From contig JBBSDV010000004.1 in assembly GCA_038240335.1 (NCBI GenBank), forward strand, positions 1-38,348: a stretch of 38,348 bases of DNA, in the 5' to 3' direction. Position numbers and translations under genes: made by a program. Shown one piece after another: positions 8,130-14,826 of the stretch. The stretch comes from JBBSDV01 sp038240335. GTDB taxonomy: Bacteria; Chloroflexota; Dehalococcoidia; DSTF01; JACRBR01. Below the pieces are notes generated by a model. The model had not been told where the DNA came from and did no database searches. It saw nothing but the letters and a program-made list of their open reading frames with translations. Position 1 is the stretch's first letter. Each line of letters starts with the position of its first letter.

Positions 8130-9608
8130 ATGCTTGACTATGATCTGATTATCCGCAATGGCAACATCATTGACGGCACCGGCGCGCCCGCTCACCGCGG
8201 CGACATCGCCATCGCGGGCGACCGCATCGCGGCGCTAGGCGAGATCACCGGCAGCGCGGCGCGCGAGATCGACGCCGGCGGCCACGTGGTGACGCCCGGG
8301 TTCGTCGATGTGCATTCGCACGACGATGCCGCCGTCATCCGCGATCCGCGCGTCGATTTCAAGATCATGCAGGGCGTGACGACCGACGTCGCCGGCAACT
8401 GCGGCGCTGGCGTCGCGCCGGCGAACGACGCCTTCAAGCGCGCCTACGAGCGCGGTTTCGCGGCGATTCTCGGTGAGGCCGACCTCTCGTGGACGACGAC
8501 GGCGCAGTACTTCGACGCCGTCGACGCTGCCCATCCCGCCTGCAACGTTGCCGCGTACGTGCCGCACGGCGTCGTCCGCATGAACGTCATGGGCGCCGAG
8601 AAGCGCGCGCCGACCGACGCCGAGCTCGACGAGATGCGCGGTCTCGTCGACGAGGGTATGCGCGCCGGCGCGATCGGGCTCTCCACAGGCCTCGTCTATG
8701 TCCCCGGGTCGTACGCGACAACCGACGAGCTCATCGAGCTCGCGCGGGTATCGGCGCGATACGGCGGGATCTACACCAGCCACATCCGCAATGAGAGCAC
8801 GCGTCTGCTCGCCGCTGTCGAGGAAGCGATCACGATCGGCGAGCAGGCCGGCTGCGGCGTGCAACTTTCGCACCACAAAGCCGGCGGCGCGGAGGCCTTC
8901 GGCTTGACGAAGGAGTCGCTGCCGTTCATCGCCGCCGCGCGCGCTCGCGGCGTCGATGTCACGATCGACGTCTATCCGTACGTCGCGTCGTCGTCGTCGC
9001 TCGCGTCGATGTTCCACCTGGGCCGCGAGATCGCGTTCGAGTCGGTGCCGGCGCTCATCGGCAGCGTCAAGTACAACCACGAAAAGTACGAGGGCAAGTA
9101 CATCTCCGATATCGCCTCCGAGATGGATCTGCCGATTGGCGACGCGATCCGCAAGCTGCTCGCCGACGAAGAGAACACGCCGAGCGTGATCATGTTCATC
9201 ATGGATGAGGCCGACGTCCGCCGCGTGATCAGCGACGATCACTGCATGCTCGGATCCGATGGCCTGCCGACAGCCGGCCTGCCGCACCCGCGCCTCTACG
9301 GCACGATGGCCCGCGCCCTGCAGGTCTACGTGCGCGAGGAAGGCCTGATGACGCTCGAGGAGGGCGTCCGCAAGCTGACGTCGCTGCCGGCGAAGAAGCA
9401 CCGCCTCGCCGAGCGCGGCATCCTCCAGCCCGGCTGGTTCGCCGATATCGTCGTCTTCGATCCCGACACCATCGCCGACATCGCTACCTACGCCGAGCCC
9501 CGCCAATATCCCGCAGGCATCGACTACGTCGTCGTCAACGGCGCGGTCGCCGTAGACCACGGCCGCCAAACCGAAGCCCGCCCCGGCCGCATGCTGCGCC
9601 GCGCGTGA
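8130..9608 (+). CDS. N-acyl-D-amino-acid deacylase family amidohydrolase
   Basis: 492 residues, the usual length of this family. It hydrolyses N-acyl-D-amino acids or related N-acyl/carbamoyl substrates with a metal ion; exact substrate unknown. Features in order: N-terminal urease-like strand YDLIIRNGNIIDGTGAP, metal motif GFVDVHSHDD, GVTTDVAGNCG with the family's metal-bridging Cys, GLSTGLVYVPG, TSHIRNES, QLSHHKA, and GSDGLP with the catalytic Asp. A C-terminal strand (GILQPGWFADIVVFDPDTI) closes the composite beta domain. No signal peptide, so cytosolic. The ATG at 8130 has a weak GAGG upstream. The cupin gene follows on the same strand 238 bp downstream, separated by repeats. It may recycle D-amino-acid compounds taken up by the nearby peptide transporter, which is an inference. 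Confidence 0.92.
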   Translation: MLDYDLIIRNGNIIDGTGAPAHRGDIAIAGDRIAALGEITGSAAREIDAGGHVVTPGFVDVHSHDDAAVIRDPRVDFKIMQGVTTDVAGNCGAGVAPANDAFKRAYERGFAAILGEADLSWTTTAQYFDAVDAAHPACNVAAYVPHGVVRMNVMGAEKRAPTDAELDEMRGLVDEGMRAGAIGLSTGLVYVPGSYATTDELIELARVSARYGGIYTSHIRNESTRLLAAVEEAITIGEQAGCGVQLSHHKAGGAEAFGLTKESLPFIAAARARGVDVTIDVYPYVASSSSLASMFHLGREIAFESVPALIGSVKYNHEKYEGKYISDIASEMDLPIGDAIRKLLADEENTPSVIMFIMDEADVRRVISDDHCMLGSDGLPTAGLPHPRLYGTMARALQVYVREEGLMTLEEGVRKLTSLPAKKHRLAERGILQPGWFADIVVFDPDTIADIATYAEPRQYPAGIDYVVVNGAVAVDHGRQTEARPGRMLRRA

Positions 9609-9614
9609 TGTGGC

Positions 9615-9670
9615 GGTCCGTCGTCGCTGGTCGCCGGTCGCCGGTCGCTGGTCGCTGGTCGCCGGTCGGT
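9615..9670 (+). repeat. Heptanucleotide tandem repeat, GGTCGCY type (8 units)
   Basis: Eight in-phase 7-bp units: GGTCCGT, CGTCGCT, GGTCGCC, GGTCGCC, GGTCGCT, GGTCGCT, GGTCGCC, GGTCGGT. It begins 7 bp after the deacylase stop codon. On the other strand the word is GGCGACC, the same word as the second half of the array at 14736-14819. Confidence 0.85.
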
Positions 9671-9694
9671 GCAGGTGCAGGGCTTCGAAACAAG

Positions 9695-9804
9695 CCGGAG
9701 TGCAGAGAGCGCAGCGCACTCTGCCGGGGGGACTGGGGGGTGTCCCCCCATCCGTTCTCTCTTCTTAAAACCTGCATCCGGGTACGCGCAAGCGGACACG
9801 GCGA
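9695..9804 (+). repeat. Dispersed intergenic repeat, complete copy 2
   Basis: Same block order as 1893-2002: GGAGTGCAGAG, GCGCAGCGCACTCTGC, a GGGGGG...TGTCCCCCC hairpin, TTCTCTCTTCTTAAAA and TGCATCCGGGTACGCG, then GGACACGGCG. It sits directly after a heptamer array, between the deacylase and cupin genes. Confidence 0.75.
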
Positions 9805-9846
9805 TCCGCCGACCAAGCCCCGAATAATTCGAAAGGATCAAGATCA

Positions 9847-10230
9847 ATGGACATCCCCCTGATCGACACCCAGGTGCGCCGGGCGGTCGGCAGCGCGGCC
9901 GAGACGACGCCATTCGGCAGCGTTCACTGGGCCGTCCGCGAAGGCGCTCCGGCCGGCGCCGAAATGACCGTCGGCGTCGCCACCTTCCATGCCGGCAAGG
10001 GCAACGCCGAGCACATCCATCCCAACTGCGAAGAGGTCGTCTATATCATGGACGGCGAGGTCGAGCACACGCTCGGCGACCAATCGACCGTGCTTCGCGC
10101 CGGCGACCTGATCGTCGTGCCGCGCGGCGTCCGTCACCACCTGATCAACCATGGTGACGCACCGCTGCACGCCTACATCGTCTTCTCGTCCCCCGATCGC
10201 CAGTTCGTCGAGGTGAACGCCGAGACGTAG
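9847..10230 (+). CDS. Single-domain cupin protein
   Basis: 127 residues, one cupin barrel. The first cupin motif is visible as EHIHPNCEEVVYIMDGEVEHTLG (His, His, Glu and a later His as possible metal ligands). The second is AGDLIVVPRGVRHHLINHG. The ATG at 9847 follows AAGGATCAAGATCA, an acceptable ribosome binding site. Small cupins of this kind include isomerases, dioxygenases and sugar or metabolite sensors, and sequence alone does not decide. There is no DNA-binding domain, so it is not a cupin-type regulator. The repeat-filled gap before it suggests its own promoter rather than strict co-transcription with the deacylase. Confidence 0.88.
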   Translation: MDIPLIDTQVRRAVGSAAETTPFGSVHWAVREGAPAGAEMTVGVATFHAGKGNAEHIHPNCEEVVYIMDGEVEHTLGDQSTVLRAGDLIVVPRGVRHHLINHGDAPLHAYIVFSSPDRQFVEVNAET

Positions 10231-10414
10231 CGCCGCTGCCAATTCCTGTGTTGCGTCGTTCGATCACGGTGCTCGTGTCGCGGGCTATTCGTTCACCGCC
10301 AACCTTCGTGGCCGGCAGCGGCGCCCGCAGGGATTCGCGTATCGGCGTCGTGACGGCGTTATGCGTGGGTAAACCCGCATTGGGCCACGAGATGGCGTTG
10401 CTTACTACTAGCGC

Positions 10415-12634
10415 ATGCACAAAATCAACATCGATCGAACGCTCGCACGACATCGACGCACCCCTCAGGCATTCGCGCTGCTCGCGGCCTCGCTTGTGCT
10501 CGCGATACTTGTCAGCCTGATGCCCGTCTCGACATGGAACGATCCCGGCGGCGAGCCCGCCGAGGCCTACGACGTACCCGCCGCTGGAGCGGCATTCGTC
10601 ATCCAGACGAACGGCCCGAATGCCGCCGTCGGGCTCGGAGATTGGTACACGGCAACCTCGGCGGGCGCCGGCGCGGGGCATCACTACGCGACGATCAATA
10701 TCCCCTGCGGCTGGCCGAGCGGACAGCCGATTGACATTGATCTCTTCAGTCCGGAGATGAATCGCGTCAGCGGCGCACTCAACCTCACCGAGGAGCCGGC
10801 TGGAAACTACGACTCGACCCAATTCGAGCTCTACGGTCCGGGCGCCGCCGTCGGACCCGGGTTCGCCTCGCCTGCCCCCGGAACGGGAATCGCCGGCACA
10901 GAAGTGACGTATCTCCCGGGCGCCGCGGGCGTCGGTGAGTCGTGGGTGCGCTTCGCCACCCTCAGTCCAGCGACGTGCGGCAACTACGTGCTCCGCTCCA
11001 GCGTGCTGGCGAACGATCCCGGAAACCCAACCGGTGAAGGGAACGACCAGAACGGGTGGCGGCTGCGCGTCGGCCTCGACGACGACGCCGATCCGACCAA
11101 TCCGCCGCCCGCCAACGCAGACGACTTCGACGGTGTTCCCGGCACGAACGACGAGCTTACCAGCGGTCTCGTGCAGATCAGCTTTCAGCACGACGCCGGC
11201 GCCACAGCCTGCCAGACGTTCTTCGAATACGTCGATCCGGCGCAGGCGTCTGTGACCTTCAACGACTTCGATTTCGATAACAACGGCCGTGTCCGTTACT
11301 ACGCGCCCTCCGACGTGTACGACGCCGCGGGGCTCACGGGCGGCACGGCCGGCACGATTTCCGCGGCAAGCGCGACGTGGAACGTTAGCAACGCTATCAG
11401 CCGCGGCGGCGACGTGATCAACAACCCCGAGTCGGGATGGTGGCGCATTGTCACCTGCATTTCGAATCACAACCAGTACATCGAGGAGGGCCAAGCGGGC
11501 GTGCCCGCGTACTACGCGCAGCCGCCGACGCCGAATCTCGTCGTGACGAAGAGCGACGGTCTCACCGCCGCGAACGCCGGCGACGCGCTGACGTACAACA
11601 TCGCCATCGCCAACACGGCGACCGGCGCGACCGCCGGCGCGGCGACCAACGTCGTCGCGACCGATACGCTGCCATCGAACACGACGTTCGTTGGCTGCAC
11701 GATCGTCGCTCCGGCAGCCGGCACGTGCATTGTATCGGCCGGGATAGTCACGATGACGCTGAGCGGCGCAATCGCCGCCGGTGGTTCCGTGAGCGTCACA
11801 CTCGATGTCACGGTCAATGCCGGCGCCAGCGTCGCCATCCAGAACGACGTCTCCGTCGCGTACGAAGACAGCATCGGCAACCCGTTCGCCCCTGTTACGG
11901 CGAGCGATGTTGATATCGTGCCGACAGTCACCCCGACGCCAACGGCGTCGTCGACCAGCACGCCGACGGCGCCCGCCACCGCGACAGATACGCCGTCGCC
12001 GACCTCGACGGCAACCGGCACGCCGGTAGCCACCGACACGGCCATCGTTACGGACACGCCGGTCGCTACGGACACACCGATCGCCACGGACACGCCGGTC
12101 GCCACGGACACGGCGGTCGCTACGGACACGCCGGTCGCCACGGACACGGCGGTCGCTACGGACACGCCGGTCGCCACCGACACAGCGGTCGCTACGGACA
12201 CGCCGGTCGCCACCGACACAGCGGTCGCTTCGGACACACCGGTCGCCACGGACACGCCGGTCGCTACGCAAACGCCGGACACGGCGATCGCCACGGACAC
12301 GCCCGCGGTTCCCAGCACACCGGCTGCGACCGACACCGCCGTTGACGCAGAGACGAGCACGGCGACGGAGACGCCCGCGGCCGCGACCTCCGTCGACGGT
12401 TCGGCAACTCCGGGAGCAACAGCCAACCCGAATGGGAGCGCGGCCGGTGCAGTCGTTCCGCCGCAGTCGTCGCTCGAGGGCAGCGGGCCGTCCGCATCGA
12501 CCCTGCCGAACTCGGGGACGGGTCCATCCGCGTCGAGCCTGCGCCCGATCGTGCTCGCAGTCGCCCTGATGCTTGCCGCCGCTGGGGCTGCGGCCCTCGA
12601 AGTCGCAGCGCGCAGGGCGCGTTCAGCGCGATAG
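10415..12634 (+). CDS. Surface protein: DUF11 module, TDT-repeat stalk, sortase-like tail
   Basis: 739 residues. A hydrophobic segment at about 19-37 after a basic N-terminus is the export signal. Residues 50-370 form a beta-rich ectodomain of unknown family. About 372-500 is a DUF11-type module (LVVTKSDGLTAANAGDALTYNIAI, VVATDTLPSNTTFVGC, VTVNAGASVAIQNDVSV). Residues 505-665 are a Pro/Ala/Thr-rich stalk whose core, from residue 537, is the hexapeptide (P/A)VATDT repeated many times. The C-terminus has LPNSG at 697-701, a hydrophobic helix at about 711-730 and a basic tail (RRARSAR). This matches the layout of a sortase sorting signal with a variant motif, or simply a membrane anchor. The ATG at 10415 has no strong Shine-Dalgarno. 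Confidence 0.85.
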   Translation: MHKINIDRTLARHRRTPQAFALLAASLVLAILVSLMPVSTWNDPGGEPAEAYDVPAAGAAFVIQTNGPNAAVGLGDWYTATSAGAGAGHHYATINIPCGWPSGQPIDIDLFSPEMNRVSGALNLTEEPAGNYDSTQFELYGPGAAVGPGFASPAPGTGIAGTEVTYLPGAAGVGESWVRFATLSPATCGNYVLRSSVLANDPGNPTGEGNDQNGWRLRVGLDDDADPTNPPPANADDFDGVPGTNDELTSGLVQISFQHDAGATACQTFFEYVDPAQASVTFNDFDFDNNGRVRYYAPSDVYDAAGLTGGTAGTISAASATWNVSNAISRGGDVINNPESGWWRIVTCISNHNQYIEEGQAGVPAYYAQPPTPNLVVTKSDGLTAANAGDALTYNIAIANTATGATAGAATNVVATDTLPSNTTFVGCTIVAPAAGTCIVSAGIVTMTLSGAIAAGGSVSVTLDVTVNAGASVAIQNDVSVAYEDSIGNPFAPVTASDVDIVPTVTPTPTASSTSTPTAPATATDTPSPTSTATGTPVATDTAIVTDTPVATDTPIATDTPVATDTAVATDTPVATDTAVATDTPVATDTAVATDTPVATDTAVASDTPVATDTPVATQTPDTAIATDTPAVPSTPAATDTAVDAETSTATETPAAATSVDGSATPGATANPNGSAAGAVVPPQSSLEGSGPSASTLPNSGTGPSASSLRPIVLAVALMLAAAGAAALEVAARRARSAR
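12023..12301 (+). repeat. Coding minisatellite (18/36-bp units) in the stalk
   Basis: Near-identical 18-bp units of the form CCGGTCGCCACGGACACG alternate with GCGGTCGCTACGGACACG, giving a 36-bp higher-order unit. Every unit keeps the reading frame, so changes in copy number would lengthen or shorten the stalk without breaking the gene. Confidence 0.85.
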
Positions 12635-12648
12635 CGTCGGGCACAAAC

Positions 12649-12689
12649 GGAAGCCCGGATGCTGGATCGGTTTCCAGTGTCCGGCTTCC
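12649..12689. terminator. Long hairpin between convergent genes
   Basis: Arms 12649-12666 (GGAAGCCCGGATGCTGGA) and 12673-12689 pair over 17 bp with one bulged C and two G-U pairs; the loop is TCGGTT. It lies midway between the converging DUF11 gene (ends 12634) and oppC-like gene (ends 12727), as expected for a bidirectional terminator. No clean T-run follows on either strand. Both arms resemble heptamer-repeat words (GGATGCT, GCTTCCA) in opposite orientation. Confidence 0.6.
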
Positions 12690-12726
12690 AGCTTCGAAAC
12701 CCTCACAAGATGCTGCACGGGAAACG

Positions 12727-13692
12727 CTAGCGTCCGCCGCGCAGCCGGGGATCGAGCACATCGCGGAGGGCGTCGCCGAACATGTTGAAGGCGTAGACCG
12801 TCAGGGCGATCGCGAGTCCCGGCCAGACGGCCTGCAACGGATGGATCCGGAACTGCGACGAGCCCGAGATGTTGAGCATCGCGCCCCACGACGGGAACGG
12901 GCTCGGGATGCCGTAGCCGAGGAAGCTGATCGCCGCCTCGGCGAGAATCGCCGTGCCGAGCGACACCGTCGAGAAGATGATCACCACCGGCACGACGTTC
13001 GGCACGATGTGGCGGAAGACGATGCGCATGTTCGATGCGCCGAGCGCTCGCGCGGCGTCGACATACTGGTTGTTCGCGGCAGCGATCGCCGCGCTGCGGA
13101 CGACGCGGATCGACGCAACCGATATGAGGAATCCGACGATGATGATGATCCAGAGCATGCGCGTATACGGCCCCGCGCGCGCCGCGAACACCGTCAGCGC
13201 GAACAGAAGCAAAATGATCGCCGGGATCGATAGCACGATATCCACCAACCGCTGGATCGTCGTGTCGAACCAGCCCAGCAGATAGCCCGATATGGTGCCG
13301 AGCGCGAGCGAAACGATCGCCGCGATCGCCACGGAGCCGAAGCCGATGATCACCGAGATTCGGGCGCCGTAGAGGATGCGGCTGAAGATGTCGCGGCCCA
13401 GCTCGTCCGTGCCCAGGACGTGCGACGGTGACGGCGGCTGGTCGATCTGGGCGCGACGGATGTGCTGTTCGTTGTACCCGCTCGGCGCCAGCAGCGGCCG
13501 GTTGACACCGAACGCCGCGCCATCGACGAACACGGCGGCGACGAGCATCAGCACGATGAAGAAGCCGCCGAACGCGCCAAGTGGTTTGCGCTTGCAGAAC
13601 TTCCAGATGTTCGCTGGCCACGTCGAGATGCCGGTGCGCTTCTCGCGGACGAACGGCTCCATGGAGAGGATCGGCGCGTCCATCGTCGTCAT
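12727..13692 (-). CDS. Oligo/dipeptide ABC transporter permease, OppC/DppC type
   Basis: 321 residues from the ATG at 13692, which overlaps the TGA stop of the upstream permease by one base (TGATG). A longer reading frame upstream lies inside that gene and is not used. The N-terminal OppC signature region KPLGAFGGFFIVLMLVAAVF is the first membrane helix. LGTDELGRDIFSRILYGAR is the classic periplasmic-side motif. The EAA cytoplasmic coupling loop is at QYVDAARALGASNMRIVFRH, and the C-terminus has EAAISFLGYGIP and the FNMFGDALRDVLDPRLRG ending typical of DppC. It forms the membrane channel with the OppB-type partner and needs ATPase subunits that are not encoded nearby. Confidence 0.95.
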   Translation of the reverse strand: MTTMDAPILSMEPFVREKRTGISTWPANIWKFCKRKPLGAFGGFFIVLMLVAAVFVDGAAFGVNRPLLAPSGYNEQHIRRAQIDQPPSPSHVLGTDELGRDIFSRILYGARISVIIGFGSVAIAAIVSLALGTISGYLLGWFDTTIQRLVDIVLSIPAIILLLFALTVFAARAGPYTRMLWIIIIVGFLISVASIRVVRSAAIAAANNQYVDAARALGASNMRIVFRHIVPNVVPVVIIFSTVSLGTAILAEAAISFLGYGIPSPFPSWGAMLNISGSSQFRIHPLQAVWPGLAIALTVYAFNMFGDALRDVLDPRLRGGR

Positions 13693-14720
13693 CAGCCGTA
13701 CCTGATGCGCGGATCGAGATAGGCATAGCCGATGTCGACGACGAGATTCGACAGGATGACGACAACCGCGACGAGCAGCGCGATCGCCTGCACGGCGGTG
13801 TAATCGCGGAAGCCGATCGCCTGGAAGAACCACTGACCCATGCCCGGCACGTTATAGATGCTTTCGATGATCACGCTGCCGCCGACGATGACGGGGATCT
13901 GTAGCCCGATGACCGTAATGACGGGGATCAGCGCGTTCTTCAGGGCATGTCCGGTGACGATGCGCCGCTCGCGGAGCCCCTTCGCCCACGCTGTGCGCAC
14001 GTAGTCCTGCCGCAGCACCTCGAGCATCTGCGCGCGCATCAGCCGCATCACCGTGCCGGACAGACTGACGCCGAGAATTACCGCCGGGCCGACCGGGATG
14101 AAGTAGCCGAATGGAAAGACGAGGAACTTGAGGTTTTGGTACGGATTCTCCCAGATCTGCTGATACGCCTGCGGCTGCGGCGTCGCCTTCGTGAACCAGA
14201 CGGACGAGTAGACGATGATCATCGTCGCCAGCCAGAAGCTCGGGATCGCCAGGAAGCCGATCGCGATGCTCCGCGACACGTAGTCGATCACCGAATCCTG
14301 CCGCATCGCCGAGATCATGCCGACCGGTACAGCGATAATCAACGACACGAGGAGCGCGAGGATCGCCATCTCGAGCGTCGTCGGTAGCGTGTCCTTGAGC
14401 CGATCCGTGATGTTCTCGCGGCCGCGCAGCGATGTGCCGAAATCGAGCCGCGCCGAGTGGCCGAGCCAGCGCATGTACTGGGAATCGGTGTGAAACGCGA
14501 CGAACGGTGGGGTGCCCCGGAACGAGATCGGCGCCGCCGGCCGGTCGAGGCCGAGGTCGCGCTCTACCTGCGCCCGAAACTCCGGCGTCACCGGCGTATC
14601 GCCGCTGATCTGCTGCACAACGTCGCCGGGGATCGCGCGCACCATGAAGAAGACGATCAGCGTGACGCCAATGATCGTCGGTATCGCCAGGAGCAGCCGC
14701 TTGATGATGTACTGCCGCAT
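13692..14720 (-). CDS. Oligo/dipeptide ABC transporter permease, OppB/DppB type
   Basis: 342 residues, typical length. The N-terminus (RQYIIKRLLLAIPTIIGVTLIVFFMVRAIPGD) is the standard DppB start with the first membrane helix. A large extracytoplasmic loop follows with FGTSLRG. Then come several helices and the EAA loop QDYVRTAWAKGLRERRIVTGHALKN, and the C-terminus ends in VVDIGYAYLDPRIRYG. The ATG at 14720 has AAGGAACC just upstream, with short spacing. The 106-bp gap to the binding-protein gene is mostly heptamer repeat. It pairs with the overlapping OppC-type gene to import peptides or related solutes. Confidence 0.95.
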   Translation of the reverse strand: MRQYIIKRLLLAIPTIIGVTLIVFFMVRAIPGDVVQQISGDTPVTPEFRAQVERDLGLDRPAAPISFRGTPPFVAFHTDSQYMRWLGHSARLDFGTSLRGRENITDRLKDTLPTTLEMAILALLVSLIIAVPVGMISAMRQDSVIDYVSRSIAIGFLAIPSFWLATMIIVYSSVWFTKATPQPQAYQQIWENPYQNLKFLVFPFGYFIPVGPAVILGVSLSGTVMRLMRAQMLEVLRQDYVRTAWAKGLRERRIVTGHALKNALIPVITVIGLQIPVIVGGSVIIESIYNVPGMGQWFFQAIGFRDYTAVQAIALLVAVVVILSNLVVDIGYAYLDPRIRYG

Positions 14721-14735
14721 GGTTCCTTCGGCACC

Positions 14736-14819
14736 GTTCGTAATTTTTAGTTCGTAGCTTGTAGTTCACCGGCAACCGGCCACCGGCCGCCGGCACCAGC
14801 GACCCCGCGAGCCGGCGAC
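14736..14819 (-). repeat. Heptanucleotide repeat array with two words in one phase
   Basis: Read on the plus strand there are twelve consecutive 7-bp frames: GTTCGTA, ATTTTTA, GTTCGTA, GCTTGTA, GTTCACC, then GGCAACC, GGCCACC, GGCCGCC, GGCACCA and three looser units. The first word matches the array at 6392-6467 in reverse complement. The second matches 9615-9670 in reverse complement. The array fills most of the 106-bp gap between the binding-protein and oppB-like genes. Confidence 0.8.
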
Positions 14820-14826
14820 TATCGCC

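Noticed and set aside
8235..9719. Minus-strand frame of 494 codons antisense to the deacylase
   Set aside because: Its sequence has no family pattern; the plus strand has all amidohydrolase motifs.
10145..12271. Minus-strand frame of 708 codons rich in RSDRRVRGDR repeats
   Set aside because: The repeats are the antisense of the TDT hexapeptide minisatellite. The plus strand has the export signal, DUF11 module and anchor.
12050..12300. Possible CRISPR-like array because of regular repeats
   Set aside because: The units are contiguous and in frame with the coding sequence; there are no unique spacers and no cas genes.
11512..12426. Minus-strand frame of 304 codons made of VSVATGV repeats
   Set aside because: Same cause: the 18-bp repeat is open in several frames. 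There is no start context and no domain outside the repeat.
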